Shown: positions 8,340 to 16,692, counted from the stretch's first letter. The stretch is DNA of 36,533 bases from Ga0077527 sp038144955 (GCA_038144955.1 JAYQOT010000021.1:1-36533), one strand, 5' to 3'. Notes: generated by a model not told the origin, from the sequence alone. Numbers and translations are program-made.

Positions 8340-9881
8340 CTAGAGTTGCGGATTCAGCCGCTCCGCCTTGGCATACAGCTTGTTCAGCGCGTTGATGTAG
8401 GCCTTGGCGGACGCCACCACGATATCGGTATCCGCGCCCTGTCCGTTGACGATACGCCCATCCTTGGACAGCCGCACGGTGACTTCACCCTGGGCATCGG
8501 TGCCCGTGGTGATCGCATTGACCGAATACAGCAGCAGTTCTGCACCACTGGCAACCAGCGCCTCGATCGCCTTGAACGCAGCATCCACGGGGCCGCTGCC
8601 CTGCGCCTGCGAAGGCAGTTCCTTGCCATTGTCGGACATGACGATGCGCGCATACGGCTGCTCGCCGGTCTCTGAATGAGCGGTCAGTGACACCAGGTTG
8701 TAGCGCTCGTTTTCCACATGCTCGAGGTTTTCCTCGGTGATCAGGGCATGCAGATCCTCGTCGAAAATTTCGCGCTTCTTGTCAGCGAGTTCCTTGAAAC
8801 GCTTGAACGCGGCATTCAGCGCCTCCTCAGACTCGAGCTCGACGCCTATTTCCTGAAGCCGGGTCTTGAAAGCATTTCGCCCGGACAGCTTGCCCAGTGT
8901 CAGCCGGTTATTGGTCCAGCCCACAGATTCGGCACTCATGATCTCGTAGGTTTCGCGATGCTTCAGCACGCCGTCCTGGTGGATGCCTGACTCATGGGCA
9001 AACGCATTGGCACCGACGATCGCCTTGTTGGGCTGCACCGGGTAGCCGGTAATCCCTGAAACCAGCTTGGAGGCCGGCACGATCTGGGTGGCATCAATAT
9101 TGGTGTCGCAATCGAATATGTCCTGGCGGGTACGCACCGCCATGACGATCTCCTCGAGGGAGGCATTGCCGGCGCGCTCGCCAAGGCCGTTGATGGTGCA
9201 TTCAACCTGGCGCGCGCCGTTCTGCACCGCAGCCAGCGAGTTGGCGACCGCGAGCCCGAGGTCGTTGTGGCAGTGCACGGACCAGATCGCCTTGTCGGCA
9301 TTGGGAATGCGCTCGCGCAGATTGCGGATCAGGCGGCCGAATTGGTCGGGCAAGGTGTAACCCACCGTGTCCGGCACATTGATGGTGGTGGCGCCGGCCT
9401 TGATCACCTGCTCAAGAATGCGACAGAGGAAATCGAGGTCGGAGCGTCCCGCGTCTTCCGGAGAAAACTCGATGTTGTCGGTGTATTCACGCGCCCATTT
9501 GATCGCGCGCACCGCCTGGTCGATGACCTGCGACGGCTCCATGCGCAGCTTCTTCTCCATATGGATCGGCGAGGTCGCAATGAACGTGTGCACACGTGGT
9601 CGCGCCGCCACCCTGACGGCATCGCCGCAGCGGCGGATGTCGCGCTCGTTGGCACGCGCCAGACCGCAGACCGCGCTGTCCTTGATCGCACGCGCGACAG
9701 CCTGCACCGATTCAAAGTCGCCATCGCTGGCCGCGGGAAATCCGGCCTCGATGACATCTACGCGCATACGTTCCAGCTGTCGCGCGATGCGCAGCTTGTC
9801 GTCCTTGGTCATTGACGCACCGGGGCTCTGCTCGCCGTCGCGCATCGTCGTGTCAAATATGATCAGCTTTTCCTTGGCCAT
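8340..9881 (-). CDS. leuA: 2-Isopropylmalate synthase
   Basis: This 513-residue enzyme makes 2-isopropylmalate from 2-oxoisovalerate and acetyl-CoA, the committed step of leucine synthesis. The TIM-barrel catalytic motifs are present: FDTTMRDGEQSPGASM at the start, the metal-binding HCHNDLGLAVANS, and NGLGERAGNASLEE. The C-terminal LeuA dimer domain for leucine feedback follows (from about residue 390). The ATG at 9881 fits the family opening and has GAAGG upstream; an earlier ATG at 9950 would add 23 unlikely residues. The 200-base leader contains a leucine-rich short peptide and hairpins, so attenuation by leucine supply is likely. Confidence 0.96.
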   Translation of the reverse strand: MAKEKLIIFDTTMRDGEQSPGASMTKDDKLRIARQLERMRVDVIEAGFPAASDGDFESVQAVARAIKDSAVCGLARANERDIRRCGDAVRVAARPRVHTFIATSPIHMEKKLRMEPSQVIDQAVRAIKWAREYTDNIEFSPEDAGRSDLDFLCRILEQVIKAGATTINVPDTVGYTLPDQFGRLIRNLRERIPNADKAIWSVHCHNDLGLAVANSLAAVQNGARQVECTINGLGERAGNASLEEIVMAVRTRQDIFDCDTNIDATQIVPASKLVSGITGYPVQPNKAIVGANAFAHESGIHQDGVLKHRETYEIMSAESVGWTNNRLTLGKLSGRNAFKTRLQEIGVELESEEALNAAFKRFKELADKKREIFDEDLHALITEENLEHVENERYNLVSLTAHSETGEQPYARIVMSDNGKELPSQAQGSGPVDAAFKAIEALVASGAELLLYSVNAITTGTDAQGEVTVRLSKDGRIVNGQGADTDIVVASAKAYINALNKLYAKAERLNPQL

Positions 9882-9908
9882 GATTCGTACCTTCGCATCA
9901 ACTTCCGG

Positions 9909-9965
9909 AGGCGCAATCAGCGCCTGCCCGGTAAACAGGATCTCCGACACCGTATCGGGGTCGGA
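9909..9965 (-). promoter_or_regulatory. Two hairpins in the leuA leader
   Basis: Between the leader peptide stop and leuA the minus strand can fold a stem at 9965-9943 (TCCGAC with GTCGGA, one mismatch, then CCG with CGG) and a second at 9925-9909 (AGGCGC with GCGCCT). The first is followed by CCTGTTTACC, a poor U-run, so a classic intrinsic attenuator is not clear. Rho-dependent or translational control remains possible. Confidence 0.4.
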
Positions 9966-9991
9966 CTGGGAACTGCAAGATAGGGGTAGGG

Positions 9992-10078
9992 TTAGCGCGC
10001 GCGGCCGCGCAGCAGCAGACCTGCCGGCAGAAACGCGGCAGCAGTGTGGAGCTTCTGGGTCTGCTTTGGACTACACAT
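9992..10078 (-). CDS. leuA leader peptide
   Basis: A 28-codon frame starts at the ATG at 10078 and ends at TAA 9994-9992, 110 bases before leuA. Its C-terminal part reads GLLLRGRAR, with three consecutive CTG leucine codons. From memory, E. coli LeuL has a similar run of leucines followed by an Arg-Gly-Arg segment, and the position is right for an attenuation leader. No Shine-Dalgarno is visible. The promoter proposed just upstream would start the RNA only a few bases before the ATG. Base-pairing segments (CCGCG at the middle, CGCGG next to the Leu codons) overlap the peptide. Confidence 0.7.
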   Translation of the reverse strand: MCSPKQTQKLHTAAAFLPAGLLLRGRAR

Positions 10079-10086
10079 GATGATGA

Positions 10087-10115
10087 AATATATAGCTATT
10101 TTTTGCGTGCCGCAA
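10087..10115 (-). promoter_or_regulatory. Promoter for leader peptide and leuA
   Basis: On the minus strand TTGCGG (10115-10110) and TATATT (10092-10087) are separated by exactly 17 bases. The -10 matches the consensus at 5 of 6 positions. The predicted start near 10080 lies about 2 bases before the leader ATG. The pair sits immediately after the pssA stop, so leuA can be expressed apart from the upstream genes. Confidence 0.55.
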
Positions 10116-10120
10116 GCCTG

Positions 10121-10960
10121 TCAGCCGGCAGGAGGCTCCGGTGGCGATGCCGGTTTGCGCCGGACCATGTCATAAACCCACAGCACGTAGCCGGAAAGGC
10201 CGTAAGCCACAAAAAGTGCAAACAGCATTTCAGGCAAAGTCCCGGCAAAGGCTATCAAGAGGACAAACCCCAGCGCGATCGCCACCACCGCCGAAAACGG
10301 CACGCTCTTGCGCAAGTTGATGTCCTTGCCGCTGTAGAAGCGGAGATTGCTGACCATGGTCAGGCCGGCAATCAGCGTCAGCCCCCAGGCGAGCCATTTC
10401 ACGTCGGCACCGCGGATCTGGTATTCGCTCATTGCCAGCACCAGGCCGGCCACCAGCGCCGCAGCAGCGGGACTTGGCAGTCCCTGGAAGAAGCGCTTGT
10501 CGACCACGTCGATGTTGGTGTTGAAACGGGCGAGACGCAGTGCTGCACAGGCGCAATAGACAAAGGCGGCGATCCAGCCGAGCTTGGTCGACAGCCACGG
10601 CCCGAGCATCGGTACTGTTTTCATCGCCGCAAAATCCTTTAATGCCCAGACATAGACCACCAGCGCTGGCGCTACCCCGAACGAAACCATGTCGGAAAGG
10701 CTGTCGAGTTCGGCACCGAATGCGCTTTGGGTGCGCGTCAGTCGGGCTACCCGGCCATCCAGTCCGTCGAGGACGAGCGCCACGAATATGGCAATGGCTG
10801 CCTGTTCGAAACGCCCTCCAACTGCCTGCACCACCGCATAGAATCCGGCGAACAGTGCCGCAATCGTGAACATGTTCGGCAGCCAGTAAATACCGCGTCG
10901 CGCGAAACGCGACTTGATAAACTGCTTATGTTCCTTGTTTTGTTCCCTGATTTCAGCCAT
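10121..10960 (-). CDS. pssA: CDP-diacylglycerol-serine O-phosphatidyltransferase
   Basis: This 279-residue integral membrane enzyme transfers phosphatidyl from CDP-diacylglycerol to serine. The CDP-alcohol phosphotransferase motif D-x2-DG-x2-AR-x8-G-x3-D-x3-D is complete (DGLDGRVARL, then GAELDSLSD). About eight hydrophobic segments follow and the C-terminus is short and basic, then Pro-rich. It is the Bacillus-type membrane enzyme and not the soluble E. coli type. Its product goes to Psd, encoded 64 bases upstream on the same strand, to make phosphatidylethanolamine. It lies between the ilv genes and leuA, a typical betaproteobacterial order. Confidence 0.95.
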   Translation of the reverse strand: MAEIREQNKEHKQFIKSRFARRGIYWLPNMFTIAALFAGFYAVVQAVGGRFEQAAIAIFVALVLDGLDGRVARLTRTQSAFGAELDSLSDMVSFGVAPALVVYVWALKDFAAMKTVPMLGPWLSTKLGWIAAFVYCACAALRLARFNTNIDVVDKRFFQGLPSPAAAALVAGLVLAMSEYQIRGADVKWLAWGLTLIAGLTMVSNLRFYSGKDINLRKSVPFSAVVAIALGFVLLIAFAGTLPEMLFALFVAYGLSGYVLWVYDMVRRKPASPPEPPAG

Positions 10961-11024
10961 AGACGATCATCTTAACCCATAGTGACCCGCACAACCTCGC
11001 GCCGCCAAAACGGCTGGCCAAATA

Positions 11025-11672
11025 TCAATTAAGAACGGCTAGCAGGGTTTCTGTCGCGTAAACCTTGTCGCCGACCACGACACGCGGTTGCGCATTTACC
11101 GGCAGATAAACGTCCACCCGGGATCCGAAACGGATGAATCCAAATCGTTCACCCCGGGACAAATTCTGGCCTTCTTTTGCGTAACACAGAATGCGCCGCG
11201 CGATCAGTCCCGCCACCTGGACGCAGGTCACATCCTGGCCGCCCGCGGTGCGCAGATAGATCACCGCGCGCTCGTTTTCTGCGGAAGCCTTGTCGAGGTC
11301 GGCGTTGAAAAATTTCCCGGGGAAATACCAGGTTTTTTCGACAATCCCGTCCACGGGGCTACGATTGGAGTGCGCATTGAAAACATTCATGAAGACACTG
11401 ATTTTCAGGGCATCGCGTTCCAGGTACGGATCGCGCGCCTTCTCCACCAGAACAATGCGTCCATCCGCTGGAGAAAGCACGGCCCCGGGGGCTTGCGGAA
11501 TCTCGCGCGGCGGATCACGGAAAAACTGGATCATGAACGCCAGCAAAAACCACAAGAATCCGGAAGCCATGCCGAACCCGGCATAACCATGCACCGCGGC
11601 GGCAGCCAGCAGTGTCAACCCGATGAAAGGCCAGCCTTCCCGGGCAATGATCGGATGGGGATAAGACTTCAT
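11025..11672 (-). CDS. psd: Phosphatidylserine decarboxylase
   Basis: This 215-residue enzyme of the short form decarboxylates phosphatidylserine to phosphatidylethanolamine at the inner membrane. Residues 17-50 are hydrophobic. The self-cleavage site that yields the pyruvoyl group is G183-S184 in RFGSRVDVYLP, and the SPADGRI and FMNVFNAHSNRSPVDG blocks are conserved. It is much shorter than the E. coli enzyme (about 320 residues), as expected for this class. I chose the ATG at 11672 (MKSYPHPIIAREGWPF) over a TTG two codons upstream. It is probably cotranscribed with ilvC and pssA, though a hairpin separates it from ilvC. Confidence 0.94.
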   Translation of the reverse strand: MKSYPHPIIAREGWPFIGLTLLAAAAVHGYAGFGMASGFLWFLLAFMIQFFRDPPREIPQAPGAVLSPADGRIVLVEKARDPYLERDALKISVFMNVFNAHSNRSPVDGIVEKTWYFPGKFFNADLDKASAENERAVIYLRTAGGQDVTCVQVAGLIARRILCYAKEGQNLSRGERFGFIRFGSRVDVYLPVNAQPRVVVGDKVYATETLLAVLN

Positions 11673-11720
11673 CTGCAAAAAACCCGCGACTGCCTCAAAA
11701 AACCGCTATCGATTGTACAG

Positions 11721-11742
11721 ACGGCCGGAATCCTCCGGCCGT
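11721..11742 (-). terminator. Strong hairpin after ilvC
   Basis: A perfect 9-bp GC-rich stem (ACGGCCGGA with TCCGGCCGT) closes a 4-base loop 14 bases after the ilvC stop. No U-run follows at once; TTTTTT comes about 17 bases later. It may be a weak terminator, or an RNA-stabilising stem that sets ilvC above psd. Confidence 0.4.
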
Positions 11743-11755
11743 TGGCACACATCGA

Positions 11756-12772
11756 TTAGTTTTTGGTCTGATCAACGAGGCGGTTTTTCTTGATCCAGGG
11801 CATCATGTCGCGCAGTTTGGCGCCGACCGTTTCAACCTGATGCGCCTGGCCGATGCGGCGCAGCGCCTTCAGTGTGGGTGCGCCGGCCTTGTTTTCAAGA
11901 ATGAATTCCTTGGCGAACTGGCCGGTCTGGATTTCGGCCAGAATCCTGCGCATCTCTGCGCGTGTCTCGTCGGTGACGATGCGCGGCCCGCGGGTGAAAT
12001 CCCCGTATTCAGCCGTGTTCGAAACCGAGTAGCGCATGTTGGCAATGCCGCCTTCGTAGATCAGATCGACAATCAGCTTCACCTCATGCAGGCACTCGAA
12101 GTAGGCCATTTCCGGAGCGTATCCGGCATCCACCAGGGTTTCGAAACCAGCCTGGATCAGTGCCGACAGCCCGCCGCACAACACGACCTGTTCGCCGAAA
12201 AGGTCCGTCTCGCATTCTTCACGGAACGTGGTTTCGATGACGCCTGCCCGGGCTGCGCCGATCGCCGCCGCATAGGACAGGGCAATATCGCGCGCCTTCT
12301 TGCTGGGGTTCTGGGCCACTGCAATCAGCGCCGGGACACCGCCGCCCTGGGTATAGGTCGAACGCACCAAGTGACCGGGTCCTTTCGGCGCGATCATGAT
12401 CACGTCGAGATCGGAGCGCGGCTCGATCTGCTTGAAATGGATGTTGAATCCATGCGCGAATGCAAGAGTCGCCCCTTTTTTGATGTTGGGCTCAATCTCG
12501 TCGCGGTAAACATCAGCATGGTGTTCGTCCGGCAGCAGGATCATCACCAGGTCGGCGCCCTTGACAGCGTCACCCACTTCCTTGACGGCGATACCGGCCT
12601 TTTTGGCCTTGTTCCATGACGCGCCATCCTTGCGCAGGCCTACGGTCACCTTGGCGCCCGAATCTTTCAGGTTGTTGGCATGCGCATGCCCCTGGGAGCC
12701 GTAACCGATGATGGCAACCTGCTTGCGCTTGATCAGTGAAAGGTCAGCGTCTTTGTCGTAATAAATCTTCAT
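11756..12772 (-). CDS. ilvC: Ketol-acid reductoisomerase
   Basis: This 338-residue class I enzyme converts acetolactate or acetohydroxybutyrate to the dihydroxy acids in valine, leucine and isoleucine synthesis. The Rossmann loop GYGSQGHAHA, the Arg/Lys residues following it that favour NADPH (LRKDGASW), the FAHGFNIHF block and the C-terminal knotted domain with DLFGEQVVLCGG and EECETD are present. AGGAAG precedes the ATG at 12772. The frame is open upstream into the N gap but those codons are not part of it. The gene follows ilvB and the presumed ilvH. Confidence 0.96.
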   Translation of the reverse strand: MKIYYDKDADLSLIKRKQVAIIGYGSQGHAHANNLKDSGAKVTVGLRKDGASWNKAKKAGIAVKEVGDAVKGADLVMILLPDEHHADVYRDEIEPNIKKGATLAFAHGFNIHFKQIEPRSDLDVIMIAPKGPGHLVRSTYTQGGGVPALIAVAQNPSKKARDIALSYAAAIGAARAGVIETTFREECETDLFGEQVVLCGGLSALIQAGFETLVDAGYAPEMAYFECLHEVKLIVDLIYEGGIANMRYSVSNTAEYGDFTRGPRIVTDETRAEMRRILAEIQTGQFAKEFILENKAGAPTLKALRRIGQAHQVETVGAKLRDMMPWIKKNRLVDQTKN

Positions 12773-12827
12773 GTCTTCCTCTGTCTGAAACGTAACGTCA
12801 ATTTGCAAACGGCGGGACAACCGGCAG

Positions 12828-13578
12828 NNNNNNNNNNNNNNNNNNNNNNNNNNNNNNNNNNNNNNNNNNNNNNNNNNNNNNNNNNNNNNNNNNNNNNNNN
12901 NNNNNNNNNNNNNNNNNNNNNNNNNNNNNNNNNNNNNNNNNNNNNNNNNNNNNNNNNNNNNNNNNNNNNNNNNNNNNNNNNNNNNNNNNNNNNNNNNNNN
13001 NNNNNNNNNNNNNNNNNNNNNNNNNNNNNNNNNNNNNNNNNNNNNNNNNNNNNNNNNNNNNNNNNNNNNNNNNNNNNNNNNNNNNNNNNNNNNNNNNNNN
13101 NNNNNNNNNNNNNNNNNNNNNNNNNNNNNNNNNNNNNNNNNNNNNNNNNNNNNNNNNNNNNNNNNNNNNNNNNNNNNNNNNNNNNNNNNNNNNNNNNNNN
13201 NNNNNNNNNNNNNNNNNNNNNNNNNNNNNNNNNNNNNNNNNNNNNNNNNNNNNNNNNNNNNNNNNNNNNNNNNNNNNNNNNNNNNNNNNNNNNNNNNNNN
13301 NNNNNNNNNNNNNNNNNNNNNNNNNNNNNNNNNNNNNNNNNNNNNNNNNNNNNNNNNNNNNNNNNNNNNNNNNNNNNNNNNNNNNNNNNNNNNNNNNNNN
13401 NNNNNNNNNNNNNNNNNNNNNNNNNNNNNNNNNNNNNNNNNNNNNNNNNNNNNNNNNNNNNNNNNNNNNNNNNNNNNNNNNNNNNNNNNNNNNNNNNNNN
13501 NNNNNNNNNNNNNNNNNNNNNNNNNNNNNNNNNNNNNNNNNNNNNNNNNNNNNNNNNNNNNNNNNNNNNNNNNNNNNN
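12828..13578. other. Assembly gap of 751 N
   Basis: No sequence is given here. The visible ilvB lacks about 80 C-terminal residues (roughly 240 bases) and a typical ilvH needs about 490 bases, so a gap of this size would just hold the ilvB end and the small acetolactate synthase subunit gene. That content is inferred. The 55 bases between the gap and ilvC do not show a recognisable ilvH end. Confidence 0.9.
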
Positions 13579-15047
13579 CGGTTACCATGGAAAAATTCCT
13601 GCCACTGCCGGACCATCCCCATGTAACGGTTGTTCAGGTTCACCAGCTTGACCGGTAAACGGTACTGCTTGCAGGTCGAGAGTTCCTGGATGCACATCTG
13701 GATCGAGGCCTCGCCGGTAACACAGGCTACGGTCGCCTTGGGGTGCGCCATCTGCACCCCCATTGCGTATGGCAGACCCACACCCATCGTGCCCAGCCCG
13801 CCGGAATTGATCCAGCGCCGCGGCTTGTCGAATTTGTAGAACTGCGCGGCCCACATTTGATGCTGACCGACGTCCGAGGTGATGAAAGCTTCGCCCTTGG
13901 TCACCTGGTAGAGCTTCTCGATGACGAACTGCGGCTTGATGATCGCGCTGGAACGGTCATATTTGAGGCAATCCCGTTCGCGCCACAGGCCGATCTGCTT
14001 CCACCAGGCCTTCAATCCTTCCTTGTCGGGGCCGCCGCGCGCGGCCTCAACCTGCTTGATCAGTTCTTTCAGCACATCGCGCACGTTGCCAACCACGGGG
14101 ACATCGACTTTCACCCGTTTGGAAATGGATGCCGGATCGATATCGACATGTATGATCGTGCGTGGCTGTTCGAAAAAATGCTTGGGATTGCCGATCACCC
14201 GGTCATCGAACCTCGCGCCGACCGCCAGCAGCACGTCACAGTGCTGCATCGCCATGTTGGCTTCGTAGGTTCCATGCATGCCCAGCATGCCCAGGAACAG
14301 CTTGTCTGTTGCCGGATATCCACCCAGCCCCATCAGCGTGTTGGTGCAAGGAAAACCGGTCAGCTTTACCAATTCAGTCAGCTCGGCAGAAGCATCCCCC
14401 AGTATCACGCCACCGCCCGTGTAAATCATCGGGCGCTTGGCTTCCAGCAGCAGCTTCACCGCCTTCTTGATCTGACCGGCATGTCCCTTGACCACCGGAT
14501 TGTAGGAACGCATTGCGATGGATTTCGGATAATCGAATTCCGTCTTGGCCGTCGTTACGTCCTTGGGAATGTCGACCACCACCGGACCGGGGCGACCCGT
14601 CGCCGCGATGTAGAACGCCTTCTTGATCGTGATTGCCAGATCTTTGACGTCCTTCACCAGAAAATTGTGCTTCACGCAGGGACGCGTGATGCCGACCGTG
14701 TCGCATTCCTGGAACGCATCTTCGCCGATGGCATGCGTGGGCACCTGCCCGGTCAGTATCACCATCGGGATCGAATCCATGTAAGCCGTGGCAATGCCGG
14801 TCACGGCATTGGTTACACCCGGGCCCGAGGTGACGAGCGCAACGCCGACTTTTTCCGTCGAGCGCGCATAGGCATCGGCCGCATGTACCGCCGCCTGTTC
14901 ATGGCGTACCAGCACATGCTTCACCTTGTCCTGCTTGAACAACTCGTCATACAGAAAAAGAACAGCCCCGCCCGGATAGCCGAATACGTGGCCGACACCT
15001 TCTTCCTGCAGACAACGTACAACGATCTCTGCACCCGACAATTGCAT
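13579..15047 (-). CDS. ilvB: Acetolactate synthase large subunit (3' end in gap)
   Basis: The first 489 residues of the thiamine-diphosphate enzyme that makes acetolactate or acetohydroxybutyrate are visible. The N-terminal GYPGGAVLFLYDEL, the catalytic glutamate region (VRHEQAAVHAADAYAR), the FAD-binding middle domain (GARFDDRVIGN) and most of the C-terminal ThDP domain are seen. The usual GDG of the ThDP motif reads GEAS (VTGEASIQMCIQEL). Betaproteobacterial enzymes as I recall have GEG here, so Ala at the third position is unusual. The rest is lost in the N gap. An ilvI name would be equally fitting. The start is the ATG at 15047, with no strong ribosome site. Confidence 0.94.
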
Positions 15048-15109
15048 GATTTTGTACCCGCAAGGGCTGGAACGCCCGGCGCAGGTTCATTGCGAAAAGG
15101 AAACGTGCA

Positions 15110-15138
15110 ACATTACCCGGCAGAGCCTTATCGGTCAA
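15110..15138 (-). promoter_or_regulatory. Promoter for the ilv operon
   Basis: On the minus strand TTGACC (15138-15133) and TAATGT (15115-15110) are 17 bases apart. The -35 matches consensus at 5 of 6 positions and the -10 at 3 of 6. The RNA would start near 15103 and have a leader of about 56 bases before ilvB, without a branched-chain-rich leader peptide. Confidence 0.5.
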
Positions 15139-15144
15139 GCAAAT

Positions 15145-15166
15145 TATCCCTGTAAACAGAGGGATA
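15145..15166. promoter_or_regulatory. Palindrome in the ilvB/sigma divergent gap
   Basis: TATCCCT-N8-AGGGATA is a perfect 7-bp inverted repeat. It lies just upstream of the proposed ilvB -35 box and about 135 bases before the sigma factor start, which is a good place for an operator. The regulator is unknown. Confidence 0.35.
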
Positions 15167-15197
15167 GACGCGTTTGCCCACCCCGGTGCGACCCTGC

Positions 15198-15225
15198 TTG
15201 CTTGCCCCGGGTGTTTTGCTAAGAT
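15198..15225 (+). promoter_or_regulatory. Possible promoter of the sigma factor unit
   Basis: TTGCTT (15198-15203) and TAAGAT (15220-15225) are 16 bases apart, ahead of the sigma factor. If real, the RNA starts near 15232, downstream of the in-frame TTG and GTG codons at 15174-15216. That leaves the CTG at 15282 as the best start. Confidence 0.3.
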
Positions 15226-15281
15226 GCCGCGAGCCTCGGGGCACGCTAAGGCCGCCGCCGGCGCATAAAAAAGGCAATCCA

Positions 15282-15848
15282 CTGGCCACATACAAGGAAC
15301 TCGCCGAATTCCTTGCCGGAGTCGAGCGCAGAGCATTCAAGCAGGCGGTATTTTCCGTGCGCGATGAGCACCTTGCGCTCGATATCGTGCAGGAGGCCAT
15401 GCTGAAACTGTCGGAAAAATATTCCGGCCGGCCGGCCGGGGAATTGCCGATGTTATTCCAGCGCATTCTGCAAAATGCGATACGCGACCATTTCCGACGC
15501 CAGAAGGTGCGCTCGGCCTGGGTGGTACCGCTGAGTTCGCTTCTGGGAGCCGACCCCGAAGAAGATCAGGATCCGCTGGAAACTCTGGAGGTAGACCCCG
15601 AATCCAAAATAGCCTCCCGTCCGGCAGAACAACTGGAACAGAAGCAAGTTATTGATATCATTGAAAAAGCGGTAGCAGCGCTGCCCCTGCGTCAACGACA
15701 GGCCTTCATTTTGCGTTACTGGGAGGAACTGGACGTCGCCGAGGCGGCAAAAGTCATGGGATGCTCGGAGGGCAGTGTCAAAACGCATTGCTCCCGGGCT
15801 ACGCACGCTTTGGAAATACTACTGAAAAAACAGGGGATTGAACTATGA
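15282..15848 (+). CDS. Sigma-70 family RNA polymerase sigma factor
   Basis: This 188-residue ECF-like sigma factor has region 2 at about residues 15-75 (RDEHLALDIVQEAMLKLSEK, RDHFRRQK) and region 4 at about 130-185 (LPLRQRQAFILRYWEELDVAEAAKVMGCSEGSVK as several blocks of the helix-turn-helix). The linker is acidic. Homology should begin at LATYKELAEFLAGVERRAFKQ, whose first codon is CTG at 15282 with AAAAAAGG 7 bases upstream. In-frame TTG or GTG codons at 15174-15216 would add 22-36 residues of low quality. It heads a tightly overlapping unit with DUF3619, DUF3106 and RDD genes, divergent from ilvB, an arrangement typical of betaproteobacteria. Confidence 0.88.
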   Translation: MATYKELAEFLAGVERRAFKQAVFSVRDEHLALDIVQEAMLKLSEKYSGRPAGELPMLFQRILQNAIRDHFRRQKVRSAWVVPLSSLLGADPEEDQDPLETLEVDPESKIASRPAEQLEQKQVIDIIEKAVAALPLRQRQAFILRYWEELDVAEAAKVMGCSEGSVKTHCSRATHALEILLKKQGIEL

Positions 15849-16231
15849 GTACGCGGGAAAGCGATATCGCGCGATCCATAGTCCGCAATCTTGAAACGGG
15901 CAGCAGGACGCTGGACCGGGGCACTCTGTCGCGTCTTGCGGCAGCGCGTGACCGGGCGCTCGCCGATTATGACCAGGCCCCGGCATGGCTACCCGCCTGG
16001 GCCGGACACCCCAAGCTGCGTCTTTCCGAACAGCCGGCAAGCGGCATCCGTCACCTGCTCGCAGTTGCGGTCCTCGTGATGGGTTTGCTCGGGGTCGTTT
16101 TCTGGCAGTCAGGCAACGGCCGCGGTTATGAACTTGCCGACATCGACACACGCTTACTCACTGATGATTTGCCCCTCGATGCATACCTCGACAAGGGGTT
16201 CGATTCATGGCTAAAACGGCAGTCGCGCTGA
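15845..16231 (+). CDS. DUF3619 membrane protein, possible anti-sigma factor
   Basis: This 128-residue protein has a soluble N-terminal half, one membrane helix (about residues 70-87, LLAVAVLVMGLLGVVFW) and a short outer tail. The ATG overlaps the sigma factor stop (ATGA). The layout of a small cytoplasmic domain, a single helix and coupling to an ECF-like sigma factor is that of an anti-sigma factor. The family is DUF3619 by position and pattern, and the anti-sigma role is inference. The last residues overlap the next gene by 25 bases. Confidence 0.8.
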   Translation: MSTRESDIARSIVRNLETGSRTLDRGTLSRLAAARDRALADYDQAPAWLPAWAGHPKLRLSEQPASGIRHLLAVAVLVMGLLGVVFWQSGNGRGYELADIDTRLLTDDLPLDAYLDKGFDSWLKRQSR

Positions 16232-16692
16232 TCGCCTGGCTATGCATTTCGTTCAGCGTCGCTGCCGCACAGGCGCCATCCCAGCAGGCGGCTAAGCCAG
16301 TCCGGCCCGAGTGGTCCGAACTCACTGCCGCGCAGCGCAAAATCCTTGCCCCCCTGGAATCCGAGTGGAGCAAAATGGATTCGAGTCGGCGCAAGAAATG
16401 GGTCAGCGTCGCCGACCGTTATCCAAAAATGAAACCCGCCGAGCAACAGCGTTTGCAGGAACGCATGAAAGCGTGGGCGACCTTGACGCCCAAACAACGG
16501 CAGGACGCGCGCGAAAGATATCAGCGGCTGAAGAAAATGCCACCCGATCAACGTCGCGAGATGTCCAAGCAATGGCAAGCCTATCGACGCTCGCTGGCCC
16601 AGCCTGAAACCCAGTTCGACCCCCCTGTGGGCGAACCGTTGACTCCTGGCGCCCCTCCGCTGCCGCCATCCCCCGAACCCAGTGAGCGGTAA
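16207..16692 (+). CDS. DUF3106 exported protein
   Basis: This 161-residue protein has a signal peptide (residues 1-21, ending AAAQA), a helical middle with repeated Trp/Leu-x2-Leu-x2-x2-Arg motifs (LTAAQRKILAPLESEWSKM; WATLTPKQRQDARERYQRL) and a proline-rich tail. The repeated LTP/MPPDQR helices resemble the periplasmic CpxP/Spy-like type, but the family label DUF3106 is the safer call. A sensor or chaperone for envelope stress in partnership with the sigma/DUF3619 pair is a reasonable inference. It overlaps both neighbours. Confidence 0.82.
   Translation: MAKTAVALIAWLCISFSVAAAQAPSQQAAKPVRPEWSELTAAQRKILAPLESEWSKMDSSRRKKWVSVADRYPKMKPAEQQRLQERMKAWATLTPKQRQDARERYQRLKKMPPDQRREMSKQWQAYRRSLAQPETQFDPPVGEPLTPGAPPLPPSPEPSER

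Noticed and set aside
9995..10010. GC-rich palindrome at the leuA leader peptide end as an intrinsic terminator
   Set aside because: No U-run follows and it overlaps the peptide codons; it is treated as part of the leader structure only.
12773..12827. End of ilvH between the gap and ilvC
   Set aside because: None of the three frames shows a recognisable IlvH C-terminus, so no feature is placed there.
13743..15155. 470-residue plus-strand frame opposite ilvB
   Set aside because: It is a shadow of a GC-rich coding gene, rich in Arg and His, with no ribosome site.
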